A stretch of DNA of 64,000 nt from Lentisphaeria bacterium (GTDB lineage Bacteria > Verrucomicrobiota > Lentisphaeria > Victivallales > Victivallaceae), in NCBI GenBank assembly GCA_022009855.1, contig CP091727.1, positions 1,922,001 through 1,986,000 on the forward strand. The letters are read 5' to 3'. A program made the translations under genes and the position numbers. Below are positions 1 through 16,026 of the stretch, piece after piece. A model generated the notes under the pieces. That model did no database searches. It was not told where the DNA came from and worked only from the letters and a program-made list of their open reading frames with translations. How positions within the stretch are numbered: the first letter of the stretch is position 1; the number at the start of each line of letters is the position of its first letter.

Positions 1-84
1 TTTAGCAGTAAGGAAGACAGATTCTCTGGTGGCGGGGCACCTGCCAGTCCGGACCACCTCGGGATCGAAAAAGGAATTGTAATC

Positions 85-513
85 ATGGCAAAGAAGGTTA
101 CAGGCTTGATCCGGTTGCAGATTCCGGCAGGCGCAGCCAATCCGGCACCGCCGATCGGTCCGGCACTTGGTTCGGCCGGTTGCAACATCATGGAGTTCTG
201 TAAGCAGTTCAATGCCGCCACTCAGTCACAGAGCGGAATGATTATTCCTGTCGTGATCACGGTCTATCAGGACCGGTCGTTCACGTTCATCTGCAAGTCG
301 CCCCCGGCAGCGGTTCTGGTGAAGAAGGCTGCGGGAGTGGCATCCGGGGCGAAGAAGCCCGGCACGGAAAAGGCCGGCAAGATCACCCGGGCGCAGATCC
401 GTGAAATCGTGCAGATCAAGAAGGAAGACATCAACGCCCGTGACGAAGAGGCGGCCATGCGCATCATCGAAGGCACCGCGCGCAGCATGGGAATCGAGGT
501 GGTCGATGCGTAG
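85..513 (+). CDS. rplK: 50S ribosomal protein L11
   Basis: Large-subunit protein L11, which with 23S rRNA forms the GTPase-associated centre under the L7/L12 stalk. The 142 aa are the usual bacterial length. The proline-rich PPIGPALG motif of the N-terminal domain is at residues 22-29 and the RNA-binding C-terminal domain follows. An AAGGA ribosome-binding site lies about 8 nt before the ATG. The frame is intact, unlike the next three genes. The 84 nt upstream look like a nusG-rplK spacer; nusG would lie off the left edge. The stop overlaps the rplA start (ATGCGTAG), so translation is probably coupled. Confidence 0.97.
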   Translation: MAKKVTGLIRLQIPAGAANPAPPIGPALGSAGCNIMEFCKQFNAATQSQSGMIIPVVITVYQDRSFTFICKSPPAAVLVKKAAGVASGAKKPGTEKAGKITRAQIREIVQIKKEDINARDEEAAMRIIEGTARSMGIEVVDA

Positions 514-1212
514 AAGCAAGCTTTACAGGAAACAGGTGGAAGTTGCCGGTTTCGATGCTCAGAAGCGTTATTCCGTTGCGGAAGCGATCGCTCTGCTCAA
601 GGGGATGCCCGGGGTGAAGTTCGATCAGACGGCGGAAGTGGCGTTCAAGCTGGGTGTTGATCCGCGCAAATCCGACCAGACGGTTCGCGGGCGGTTGCGC
701 TTCCCCGCGGCACCGGCAAGACGGTCCGCGTGGCGGTAGTTGCCGATGGTGCGCTCGCGCAGGATGCGCGGGATGCCGGAGCGGACTTCGTCGGTTACGA
801 GGATATTGTCGAAAAGATCAAGGGCGGCTGGCAGGATTTCGACATGCTGATTGCGACGCCGGATGCGATGCGTCTGGTTCGTCCCCTCGGCCGTCAGCTT
901 GGTCCCCGCGGCCTGATGCCGAATCCGAAGACCGGCACGGTGACCGACCAGGTCGGCACGGCGGTGCGTGAGGCGAAGGCGGGTCGTGCGGAGTTCCGTG
1001 CGGACCGTGGGGCCTGCGTGCATGTTCCGTTTGGAAAGATGTCCTTTGAGGCGGATGCGCTCAAGGAGAACTTCGATGTGATCGTCGAGGCGCTGAACAA
1101 GGCGAAGCCGACGACGGCGAAGGGTGCCTACATCCTTTCCTGCACGATTTCGGCGACGATGACTCCCGGAGTCAAGATCAATGTCAAGGAACTGGTGAGG
1201 TCCAAAGAATGA
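506..1212 (+). CDS. rplA: 50S ribosomal protein L1 (one-base frame break near 690)
   Basis: L1 forms the mobile L1 stalk at the ribosomal E site and is often a translational repressor of its own operon. The start at 506 sits inside the rplK stop (ATGCGTAG) and gives MRRSKLYRKQVEVAGF. The first half reads in one frame to VRG near 690, and the second half (PRGTGKTVRVAVVADG) continues in another frame to the stop at 1212. One base is missing near 691, where a GS codon pair is expected. Restoring it gives 235 aa, the family length. I treat the break as a sequencing or assembly error because L1 is near-universal and both halves are fully conserved. The stop overlaps the rplJ ATG (ATGA). Confidence 0.93.
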
Positions 1213-1729
1213 GAAACGAAAAAGCTTTTTCTGGTCAAGCAGATCAGCGAGATGATCGGCGGCGCCGATTATTGTATTTCGTCTCTTTTTCGGGGCTCAC
1301 CGTGAAGGAGCTTTCCGACCTTCGCAATCAGCTTGCGGCGCAGAATGCGACCTGCCATGTGTTGAAAAACACGCTGATCAAGAAGGCGGGTGAGCTGCTC
1401 AAGATCGACGGTCTGGATCAGATCGACCTCACGCTTGGAACGGCGATGATTTCCGGCAAAGGCGATTGCAGTGCGGTTGCCAAGGTGCTGGTCGAATACG
1501 GCAAAAGAATGACAAGCTCGGCGCCAAGGGCGGCTACATGGATGGGGCGATCCTCTCCAAGGCCGAAATCGGCAGCCTGGCAGAACTGCCGTCGAAGCCT
1601 GTGCTTCAGGCGATGCTGCTCGGAGTGCTGCAGGCTCCGTCCCGGAACCTGGTCAGCGTTCTCAACGCCAAGGCTGCGAGCATCCTGAATGTGCTCAATG
1701 CGTATAAAGACAAAGTTGAAAAACAGTAA
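1209..1729 (+). CDS. rplJ: 50S ribosomal protein L10 (three frame breaks)
   Basis: L10 is the stalk base that carries L7/L12 dimers. The ATG at 1209 overlaps the rplA stop. Reading straight through gives a nonsense N-terminus. Removing one G near 1224 and adding one T near 1279 restores MRNEKLFLVKQISEM...CIFVSFSGLTVKEL, the canonical L10 start. A third break near 1504 (a run of four A where five are expected) joins the middle (VAKVLVEYGK) to NDKLGAKGGYMDG and the C-terminus ending at 1729. The repaired length is 173 aa, normal for L10. The two early errors cancel, so a simple ORF caller would keep a protein with a scrambled N-terminus. Confidence 0.92.
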
Positions 1730-1761
1730 GTGAACTAAAGTTACGAATGGAGGCATTTAAG

Positions 1762-2152
1762 ATGTCGGAAGAAAACAAAATGGAAGAGTTCGTCTCCTAT
1801 GTCGAGAACCTGACCGTCCTGGAGCTTTCCAAGCTGGTCAAGACTCTGGAAGAGCGTCTTGGCGTGAGCGCCGCCGCTCCGGTTGCGGTTGCCGCCGCGC
1901 CGGCTGCTGCCGCTGCCGCTGCTCCGGCTGAGGAGAAGACCGAGTTCGATGTCATCCTGGCCGGTTTCGATGCCGCCAAGAAGGTTGCCATCATCAAGGA
2001 AGTCCGCGCGATCACCGGTCTCGGCCTGGAAGGAAGCGAAGGACCTCGTCGAAGCGGCTCCGAAGGCGGTCAAAGAGGCTGCTCCGAAGGAAGAAGCCGA
2101 GAAGATCAAGGCCCAGCTCGAAGCTGCCGGCGCCAAGGTCGAAGTCAAGTAA
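1762..2152 (+). CDS. rplL: 50S ribosomal protein L7/L12 (frame break near 2029)
   Basis: L7/L12 is the multimeric stalk protein that recruits translational GTPases. I place the start at ATG 1762 (MSEENKMEEFVSYVENLT), which has GGAGG 8 nt upstream; an in-frame ATG at 1747 has no such site. The N-terminal dimerisation domain is followed by an Ala/Pro-rich hinge near residues 34-55 and the globular domain (EEKTEFDVILAGFDA). After VRAITGLGL the frame is lost through one extra G near 2029 (CTGGAAG for CTGAAG). The other frame continues KEAKDLVEAAPKAVKEA to the stop at 2152. The repaired length is 129 aa. Confidence 0.93.
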
Positions 2153-2167
2153 GACGGCTTTGTTGCG

Positions 2168-2208
2168 ACAACGGTGGAGACGTGTGGATGAACCGTCTCC
2201 TCCGTTGT
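2168..2208 (+). promoter_or_regulatory. Long hairpin in rplL-rpoB spacer
   Basis: Arms 2168-2182 and 2194-2208 are complementary over 15 bp with one mismatch and an 11-nt loop, 16 nt after the rplL stop. No T-run follows, so it is not a standard intrinsic terminator. In other bacteria this position holds an attenuator or RNase III processing hairpin that sets the L7/L12 to RNA polymerase ratio; such a role here is inference from position. Confidence 0.6.
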
Positions 2209-2260
2209 CTGTTATCCCATTCCGCGCATGGAGAGTGCGCATTTCCGGCCCGATTCGTTC

Positions 2261-2394
2261 CGATGTGGTATTTTGTCTGAAGGGGCGCGGCCGCCCCGGG
2301 GAGCGGTGTGGTGTTTTGCCGAATCCCGGTTTCCTGAAAAAATTTGCGAATTTGATTCGAATTTCCGAACTGTCGATGTGGTGTTTTATCGACA
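2261..2394 (+). repeat. Three copies of a GTGGTxTTTT motif in the rpoBC leader
   Basis: The rplL-rpoB spacer (2153-2520) holds no convincing gene. It contains three near-identical 17-mers beginning at 2261, 2304 and 2374, consensus CGRTGTGGTRTTTTRYC. The third is the loop of a perfect 7-bp hairpin: TGTCGAT at 2371-2377 pairs with ATCGACA at 2388-2394. A separate GGGGCG/CGCCCC hairpin lies at 2282-2297 between copies one and two. The arrangement suggests an RNA leader or protein-binding sites controlling rpoBC. No known family is recognised. Confidence 0.45.
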
Positions 2395-2520
2395 GGTCGG
2401 TTCTTTTGTCTTTTGACCATCGAGTTTTCCGCAGAAAGCGGCGGGATGTGCTGTGACCGCCGGAATTTTTTTTGCAAAAATTTTTACATAGTTCAACATA
2501 CAACCAGAAACGAGCAGAGT

Positions 2521-5500
2521 ATGACGAAACGAATTAATTTTGGGAAGCTCCGGGACGTTCTCGAAGTTCCGGATCTGATCGGCCTCCAGGTTGACTCTTA
2601 CCGCGATTTCCTCCAGCGCGACGTGCCGCCGGCGGAGCGGAAGAATCAGGGGCTCCAGGAGGTGTTCAACGAGATTTTCCCGATCGAAAGCTTCGACAAG
2701 CAGATGTCGCTCGAATTTGTCTCCTACGAGATCGGCGCGGCCAGCGAGCAGAAGGGCGACGTGGTCGACTGCATCAAGGACGGCAAAATTTACGATGCGC
2801 CGCTGTACGTTGATTTTCTGCTCAAGGTCAACGGTGCCGAAGTGCCGGAGCGGGTCTACATGGGCGACATTCCGATCATGACCGAACAGGGCACCTTCGT
2901 CATCAACGGGGCTGAGCGGGTGATTATCAGTCAGCTGCACCGTTCGCCCGGTATCTGCTTTGAGAAGACCCGTCACACTTCCGGGCGGACGCTTTACTCC
3001 TACCGGATCATTCCCGACCGCGGTTCGTGGATGGATGTTCAGTTCGACATCAACGACTACATCTACATTTACCTGGACCGCCGCCGCCGCCGCCGGAAGT
3101 TCTACATCACGACCTTCCTCCGGGCGATCGGCTACCCGACCAACCGGGACATCCTTTCTGAATGCTACGAGGTGAAGAAGCATTCGGTCTCTTCGCTGCT
3201 CAAGCAGAAGGACCTCTCCGGCTTCTACACCGTGGACGACATCACCACCGAAGACGACGTGCTGGTGATCGACGAGCTTGTCCAGCTGACCGAAAACCAT
3301 CTCAAGCAGCTGGTCGACGCCGGCATCCGCGAGGTGGAGCTCGCCTATGTTGCCGAAGGGGACAATTATCTCATCGGCTGCCTGCGCAAGGATCCCGCCC
3401 GCAACGAGGAGGATGCCCTCAAGGAGATCTACCGGCGGATGCGTCCCGGCGACCCGCCGAACATCAACAACGCCAAGCTGCTGATCAAGCGGCTCTTCTT
3501 CGACAACCGCCGGTACGATCTCGGCGCGGTCGGTCGTTACAAGCTCAATGAGCGGCTCAAGCAGGATGTTCCGCTGACTCAGCGCACGCTTGATCCGAAG
3601 GACCTGATGGCGGCGACCAAGCTGCTGATCAAGCTTCGCCACGTCGGCGGGCAGGTCGATGATATCGACCACCTCGGCGCGCGGCGCGTCCGCACTGTCG
3701 GTGAGCTGCTTCAGAATCAGTGCAGGGCGGGTCTCCTGCGCACCGAGCGGCTGATCCGCGAGCGCATGACCTTCGACGAGCAGAACGTCACGCCGTCGAA
3801 ACTGATCAATCCGAAGGCGTTCGCCGGGGTGATCCGCGACTTCTTCGCGCGCAGCCAGCTGTCGCAGTTCATGGATCAGACCAATCCGCTGAGCGAACTG
3901 ACCAACAAGCGCCGTCTCTCCGCGCTGGGTCCCGGCGGACTTTCGCGTGACCGCGCCGGATTCGAAGTGCGCGACGTGCACTCCAGCCATTATGGCCGGA
4001 TCTGCCCGATCGAGACGCCGGAAGGTCCGAACATCGGTCTGATCAGTTCGATGTCGCTCTACGCGATCATCGACGAGTACGGATTCCTCGAAACCCCCTA
4101 CCGCAAGGTGGTTGACGGCCAGGTGACCGACCAGATCGACTATCTGACCGCGGACAAGGAGGAGCAGTTCGTGATTGCGCAGGCCAACGCGTTGCTCGAC
4201 GAGAACAACCGCTTCGTGCGTCCGATGATCATGAGCCGCTTCCACGGGGAGTCCGGCGAGCACCCGCGTGAGGAGGTGCAGTACATGGACGTTTCGCCGA
4301 AGCAGCTGGTCAGTGCGGCCGCCGGCATCATCCCGTTCCTGGAGCATGACGACGCGAACCGCGCGCTGATGGGGTCGAACATGCAGCGTCAGGCGGTTCC
4401 GTTGCTGATGCCCGAGTCCCCGTATGTCGGAACCGGTCTGGAAGCCCGCATCGCCCGCGACTCCCGCGCGGTGGTGGTGGCGAAGGAGGACGGCATCGTC
4501 GCGGAGGTCTCCTCCAGTCATGTGCTCGTCACGCCGGACGGCAAGCTGCCCGCGGCGGATGCCGACAAGAGTTCCTATCAGAACTACCGGCTTTACAAAT
4601 ATCTGCGCAGCAATGCCGGCACCTGCGTCAACCAGCGTCCGGTGGTGGCGCACGGCGATGTGGTCCACAAGGGGGACGTGCTTGCCGACGGCGCGGCGAC
4701 CCAGGGCGGCGAGCTCGCTCTCGGGCGCAACGTGCTGGTGGCGTTCATGCCGTGGTGCGGATACAACTTTGAAGACGCGATCATCGTCAGCGAGCGGCTG
4801 GTGAAGGAGGATGTCTACACCAGCATTCACGTTGATGAGTTTGAAATCACCAGCCGCGAAACCAAGCTCGGGCCGGAGGAGATCACCCGCGACATTCCGA
4901 ATGTGAGCGAGGATGCACTGCGCAACCTCGACAGCCGCGGCGTCGTCTACGAAGGTGCCGAAGTCAAGCCGGGCGACATTCTGGTCGGCAAGATCACGCC
5001 GAAGAGCGAGACGGAACTTGCTCCGGAAGAGCGTCTGCTGCGCGCCATCTTCGGTGAGAAGGCGGCAGATGTGAAGGATTCGAGCCTGATGGTTTCCAGC
5101 GGCAAGGGCGGCATCGTCATGGACATCCGCATCGAGTACGCCAAGGATGCCGCCCGGGCGAACATGACCAAGACCGAGGTCCGCCGCCAGGAGAAGATGA
5201 TGCGGAACGACTACCGCGACGTCTACAACGGCCTGATCGAAGACCTCACCGCGCGGCTGTCGGATGTGATGCTCGGCGTCAAACTGCCGTATCCGATCTT
5301 CGACATGTCGCCGTCGCGTGAGAACGCGGTGCTGATCAGCTCCAACCGCAAGGTGACCAAGAGTTCGATTCAGAAGCTGGCGACCCACTACGACTGCTGG
5401 AGCATGGAGGACTGTGAACTCAAGAAGACGCTGACCGAGATCATCGACGGCTTCATTCCGCAGTTCCAGGAGAACGAGGAGCGTCACCGCCGGATGGTGG

Positions 5501-6346
5501 ACAATCTCGATGCCGCCGAGAGCGGGGAGAACGGCGTGATCAAGCGGGTCAAGGTCTACGTCGGGTGCAAGCGCAAGCTGCAGGTCGGCGACAAGATGGC
5601 CGGCCGTCACGGAAACAAGGGTATCGTTTCGCGGATTGTTCCGGTGGAGGACATGCCGTTCCTCGAAGACGGGACTCCGGTTGACATCGTGCTCAACCCG
5701 CTCGGCGTGCCGAGCCGCATGAACATCGGGCAGGTGCTGGAAACCCATCTCGGCTGGGCGGCGAAGATGCTCGGCATCAAGGCGGCGACCCCGGTCTTCG
5801 ACGGCATCAGCGAGAAGGAGATCATCGAGCTGATGAAGCAGGGCAACGAGGCCTTCACCAAGAAAGAGGGGCACGATTACCACTGGGGCTTCAAGCAGAC
5901 CGAATCCGGCGAGTGGGTCTACGACGGCAAGGCGGATGTGTACGACGGGCGCACCGGCGACAAGTTCGATCAGCGCGTCATGGTCGGCCAGATCTACATG
6001 CTGAAGCTGGACCACCTGGTTGCGAACAAGATTCACGCCCGCGCGGTCGGTCCCTATTCGCTGGTGACTCAGCAGCCGCTGGGCGGCAAGGCGCAGCACG
6101 GCGGTCAGCGGTTCGGAGAAATGGAAGTGTGGGCGCTCGAAGCGTACGGCGCCGCCTACAACCTTCAGGAGATGCTGACCGTGAAGTCGGACGATGTGAC
6201 CGGGCGCGCCCGGATCTACGAATCCATCGTCAAGGGGCAGAATGTGCTGGAGGCCGGGCGGCCGGAATCCTTCAACGTGCTGTTGAAGGAGATGCAGGAA
6301 CCTCGGACTTGACATCCGCACCGTCAAGAAGACGTCCGAAAACTAA
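2521..6346 (+). CDS. rpoB: DNA-directed RNA polymerase subunit beta (frame break near the 3' end)
   Basis: Catalytic beta subunit of RNA polymerase. The start MTKRINFGKLRDVLEVPDL at 2521 matches the family; the frame is open further upstream to 2413 but that stretch is unconserved spacer. The rifampicin-pocket segment (QLSQFMDQTNPLSELTNKRR, then LSALGPGGL) is wild-type near residues 450-485. The GRHGNKG motif lies near residue 1028 and the C-terminal clamp segment MEVWALEAYGAA near 1205. The straight reading stops at 6312 after KEMQEPRT. Deleting one G near 6298 continues MQNLGLDIRTVKKTSEN to TAA at 6346, the expected C-terminus, giving 1274 aa. rpoC follows after 18 nt. Confidence 0.96.
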
Positions 6347-6364
6347 TTCGAGGAGGAAGATACC

Positions 6365-10755
<4,391 letters not shown>

Positions 10756-10765
10756 GAGCCGGCTG

Positions 10766-10792
10766 AAACCCGGTCCGGTGTACCGGTTTTTT
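10766..10792 (+). terminator. Probable rho-independent terminator after rpoC
   Basis: AAACC(C)GGT at 10766-10774 pairs with ACCGGTTT at 10782-10789, with one bulged base and a 7-nt loop, followed by T to 10792. It starts 11 nt after the corrected rpoC stop, which supports that stop. Confidence 0.55.
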
Positions 10793-10867
10793 CCCCCGCG
10801 GGAGAAGCCGGCGCACCGGAAAATTCGGTGTATTGAAACTTTTTTGCCGAAAAAGCGCGCGAAATAT

Positions 10868-10896
10868 TTGCAAAAAGTGCTTTGCGGTATTATTTT
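10868..10896 (+). promoter_or_regulatory. Candidate sigma-70-type promoter for rpsL
   Basis: TTGCAA at 10868-10873, 17-nt spacer, TATTTT at 10891-10896, about 70 nt before the rpsL ATG and after the rpoC terminator. Suggests the str-S10 part is transcribed separately from rpoBC. Confidence 0.4.
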
Positions 10897-10965
10897 ATGA
10901 TTCTTTGATGTATGCCGAATGGAATCAACAGTCATATTTTAAGTATAAAAGATTAGGAAGTTGTT

Positions 10966-11373
10966 ATGCCGACAATCAACCAGCTGGTGCGTTTCGGACG
11001 CGAAGAGAAGGTCAAGAAAAGCAAGTCGAAGGCGTTGAGCGCCTGCCCGCAGCGCCGGGGCGTCTGCCTTCAGGTGACGACCCGTACCCCGAAGAAACCG
11101 AACTCCGCGTTGCGCAAGATCGCCCGTGTCCGTCTGACCAACGGGCAGGAAGTCACCGCGTACATCGGCGGCGAAGGTCACAATCTGCAGGAGCACTCGG
11201 TGGTTCTGGTCAAGGGCGGTCGTGTCCGTGACCTCCCGGGTGTCCGTTACCACATCGTGCGCGGAGCGCTCGACAGCCTCGGCGTGGACAAGCGCAAGCA
11301 GGGTCGTTCGAAGTACGGCGCCAAGCGGCCGAAGCCGGGTCAGGAGACCGCCGCGAAGGGTAAGAAGAAGTAA
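10966..11373 (+). CDS. rpsL: 30S ribosomal protein S12
   Basis: S12 is a decoding-centre protein. It is 135 aa with an intact frame; TAGGAAG precedes the ATG by about 6 nt. The invariant TPKKPNSALRK loop (residues 45-55), which contacts the decoding site and is the usual seat of streptomycin resistance, has wild-type lysines. The second loop GGRVRDLPGVRYH is also wild-type. A lysine-rich tail (KGKKK) ends the protein. It is the first gene of a rightward run through rpsS; rpsG follows after 36 nt. Confidence 0.97.
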   Translation: MPTINQLVRFGREEKVKKSKSKALSACPQRRGVCLQVTTRTPKKPNSALRKIARVRLTNGQEVTAYIGGEGHNLQEHSVVLVKGGRVRDLPGVRYHIVRGALDSLGVDKRKQGRSKYGAKRPKPGQETAAKGKKK

Positions 11374-11409
11374 TCAGGGTTTTTCACTTACATACAGGGT
11401 ACGCAACAG

Positions 11410-11880
11410 ATGAGAAGACGCAGAGCAGTCAAGCGGGAGCTTGTTCCCGACGTGAAGTACAACAGTGAACTGGTTGCCCGGCTGATCAACACGATCATGA
11501 CCCGGGGCAAGAAATCGACGGCGCAGAATATCGTTTACGGTGCGCTGGATGTGATCCAGAGCAAGAAGCCGGACATGCCGGCGATCGACGTGTTCATGCA
11601 GGCGCTGGAGAATGTGAAGCCGAAGCTGGAAGTCAAGAGCCGCCGGGTCGGCGGTGCGACCTACCAGGTTCCGATCGAAGTCGATCCGGAGCGGCAGGTT
11701 GCGCTGGCCATGCGCTGGATCACCACCTATTCGCGCAGCCGCAAGGGCAAGTCGATGACCGAATCGCTGGCCGGCGAGCTGCTCGATGCGTTCGACAACA
11801 CCGGTTCTTCGATCAAGAAGAAAGAAGATACCTTCAAAATGGCGCAGGCGAACAAGGCGTTCGCTCATTACCGCTGGTAA
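11410..11880 (+). CDS. rpsG: 30S ribosomal protein S7
   Basis: S7 binds the 3' major domain of 16S rRNA and nucleates the 30S head. It is 156 aa, standard length, with an intact frame. The start MRRRRAVKRELVPDVKYNS and the internal segment RRVGGATYQVPIEV (near residues 77-90) are characteristic, and the protein ends AFAHYRW as usual. Lies between rpsL and fusA in the canonical str order; the next start is 21 nt downstream. Confidence 0.97.
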   Translation: MRRRRAVKRELVPDVKYNSELVARLINTIMTRGKKSTAQNIVYGALDVIQSKKPDMPAIDVFMQALENVKPKLEVKSRRVGGATYQVPIEVDPERQVALAMRWITTYSRSRKGKSMTESLAGELLDAFDNTGSSIKKKEDTFKMAQANKAFAHYRW

Positions 11881-11901
11881 TCAATCGGGGCAGAGAGTAC
11901 T

Positions 11902-14017
<2,116 letters not shown>

Positions 14018-14020
14018 GCT

Positions 14021-14344
14021 ATGGCTACGGGAAAAAACCAGCGTATCCGGATTCGGCTTCAGGCGTACGAGCACCGGATTCTGGATCAGTCGGTCAATGA
14101 GATTCTGGAAGCTGCGAAGCGCACCGGTTCCATGGTTGCCGGACCGGTTCCGCTCCCGACCCGGATCGAGCGTTGGACGGTCAACCGTTCTCCTCACGTC
14201 GACAAGAAGTCGATGGAACAGTTTGAGATCCGTACGCACAAGCGCATGCTGGACATCATCAATCCGACGGCGAAGACGGTGGATGAGCTCAAGAAGCTCA
14301 ACCTGCCTGCCGGCGTGGACATTACGCTCAAGACTGGATTCTAA
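14021..14344 (+). CDS. rpsJ: 30S ribosomal protein S10
   Basis: S10 belongs to the 30S head and, as NusE, to transcription antitermination complexes. It is 107 aa with an intact frame, only 3 nt after the fusA stop. Conserved features include RIRLQAYEHRILDQS, GPVPLPTRIE near residues 44-53 and the C-terminal LPAGVDITLK. It is the first gene of the S10 group and is fused here to the str genes. A 76-nt gap to rplC contains a small TCCCC/GGGGG hairpin of unknown role. Confidence 0.97.
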   Translation: MATGKNQRIRIRLQAYEHRILDQSVNEILEAAKRTGSMVAGPVPLPTRIERWTVNRSPHVDKKSMEQFEIRTHKRMLDIINPTAKTVDELKKLNLPAGVDITLKTGF

Positions 14345-14420
14345 GGTGGAATCCATAGATACCAAGGTCCCCGACCGATTGGGGGCAAGTATCGAATAGA
14401 TTTCTCACGAAAGGAGAAAA

Positions 14421-15073
14421 ATGAAAGGTTTAATCGGTAAAAAGGTCGGAATGACGCAGGTCTACGACGAGAAGGGCGTGCTGATCCCGGTGACGGTGGT
14501 TCAGGCTGGTCCGTGTGTCGTGACCGGGGTCAAGACGGTCGAGCGCGACGGATACTCGGCGGTGCAGCTGGGATTCGGTGAGCGCAAGGCGAAGAACGTG
14601 ACGAAGGCCCGGGCCGGGCATCTGGCCAAGGCGGGTGTGACCGGCGAGAAGCTGCCTTCGGTTCTGCGCGAGATCCGGACCGAGGCGGGGGAAGAGACTC
14701 CGGCGCCGGGTTCGGTGGTGACTGCGGATATTTTCGCGGCGAATGACTATCTGGATGTGGTCGGCACGACCAAGGGACGTGGATTCCAGGGTGTTGTGCG
14801 GCGGTACCGTTTCGGTGGCGGCCGCGCCAGCCACGGCGGTGCCTGGACCCGGCGTACGGGTTCGATCGGCTGCTGCGAATGGCCGGGCAACGTGATCAAA
14901 GGCAAGCGGATGCCCGGACACATGGGCAATGCGCGGCGCACCGTGCAGAATCTGCAGGTCGTCCGGGTGATGGCGGAAGACAACGTGCTGCTGCTCAAGG
15001 GGGCGGTCCGGGGGCGAACGGCGGCATTTTGTTGATCCGGAGTGCGATCAAGAAGCCGGCCGCCAAGAAGTAA
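14421..15073 (+). CDS. rplC: 50S ribosomal protein L3 (frame break near 15008)
   Basis: L3 is an early-assembly protein reaching the peptidyl transferase centre. AAGGAG lies about 7 nt before the ATG. The start MKGLIGKKVGMTQVYDEKG and the loop TTKGRGFQGVVRRY are diagnostic. After LLLKGAV the frame is lost by one missing C near 15008 (GTCCGGGGG for GTCCCGGGGG), and the other frame gives PGANGGILLIRSAIKK to the stop at 15073. Repaired length 217 aa. rplD begins within 15 nt. Confidence 0.95.
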
Positions 15074-15085
15074 CAGGTGAACAAG

Positions 15086-15715
15086 ATGTCGAATACGTTG
15101 GATATCCTTGATTGCAAAGGCACCCGGGTCGGAGAGTATGTCATTCCGGAGGGTGTGATTGAGCTGGAGAAGGGCGAACAGGCCGTGCATGACACGGTGA
15201 CCGCCTATCTTGCCGGCCAGCGTGCCGGAACCGCCTGCACCAAGACGCGCGGCGAAGTTTCCGGAGGTGGAGCCAAGCCGTTCCGTCAGAAGGGGCTGGG
15301 TCGTGCCCGTGCGGGTTCGAGCCGGAGTCCGGTCTGGGTCGGCGGCGGTACGATTTTCGGACCTCGTCCGCGTTCGTTCGCAAAGAAGGTCAACAAGAAG
15401 GTGATCGTGTTGGCGCTGAAGCGGGCGTTTTCTGAGCGGATCGTCGAAGGCGATGTGATGGTGCTTGACAAGTTTGAACTGGCGGACCACAAGACCAGGA
15501 ATGCGGTGGCGATTCTGAAGAACCTGAAGGTTGCAGACGACACGGTGATGGTTTCTCTGCCCGAGCTGGACGAGACCGCGATCTGCGCGACCGGGAATAT
15601 TCCGAATCTGGTGCTGCGCAAGTCGGACACGGTCAATGTCTATGAACTTCTGCGCTTCAAGAAGCTCCTTTTCACGAAGGATGCTCTGGATGCGTTCATC
15701 CGGCGGCTGGCGTAA
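15086..15715 (+). CDS. rplD: 50S ribosomal protein L4
   Basis: L4 lines the peptide exit tunnel. I place the start at ATG 15086 (MSNTLDILDCKG), with AGGTG about 6 nt upstream; an in-frame GTG at 15077 is possible. The family signature with the tunnel loop (RGEVSGGGAKPFRQKGLGRA within residues 54-75) is present, followed by GGGTIFGPRPRS. About 209 aa, intact frame. The stop is followed at once by the rplW ribosome-binding site. Confidence 0.96.
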   Translation: MSNTLDILDCKGTRVGEYVIPEGVIELEKGEQAVHDTVTAYLAGQRAGTACTKTRGEVSGGGAKPFRQKGLGRARAGSSRSPVWVGGGTIFGPRPRSFAKKVNKKVIVLALKRAFSERIVEGDVMVLDKFELADHKTRNAVAILKNLKVADDTVMVSLPELDETAICATGNIPNLVLRKSDTVNVYELLRFKKLLFTKDALDAFIRRLA

Positions 15716-15727
15716 GGAGATATGGAA

Positions 15728-16009
15728 ATGAGAAGTGCGTTTGATATCATTATTGCGCCGGTGGTCACGGAGAAGTGCAATGCCCTCATGCAGGAGCAGA
15801 AGTACACTTTCAAAGTGAAGGCGGATGCCGAGAAGATCGAGATCGGACGGGCGATTGAAGAGCTGTTCAAGGTCAAGGTCAAGTCGGTGAATGTGATGAA
15901 TTACCAGGGCAAGGCGAAGCGTGCCGGCCGTTCCATGAAGATGGGGCGCCGCCCCGACTGGAAGAAGGCGGTCGTGACCCTGTCCGAAGGTACCATTGAA
16001 ATTATTTAA
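15728..16009 (+). CDS. rplW: 50S ribosomal protein L23
   Basis: L23 sits at the tunnel exit and docks trigger factor and SRP. Two ATGs are in frame (15722, 15728). AAGGAG at 15714-15719 overlaps the rplD stop and fits only the second, giving MRSAFDIIIAPVVTEKCN and 93 aa, a normal length. The VTEK motif and the C-terminal KGRRPDWKKA-like segment (MGRRPDWKKAVVTL) are typical. Intact frame; rplB follows after 17 nt. Confidence 0.95.
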   Translation: MRSAFDIIIAPVVTEKCNALMQEQKYTFKVKADAEKIEIGRAIEELFKVKVKSVNVMNYQGKAKRAGRSMKMGRRPDWKKAVVTLSEGTIEII

Positions 16010-16026
16010 CGAGGGAGAATACAGAA

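Noticed and set aside
2413..2520. Longer rpoB start at 2413
   Set aside because: The extra 36 residues are unconserved spacer translation; MTKRINFGKLRD at 2521 is the family start.
14345..14420. Ribosomal-protein leader or riboswitch between rpsJ and rplC
   Set aside because: Only a short TCCCC/GGGGG hairpin is visible; too little to support a named element.
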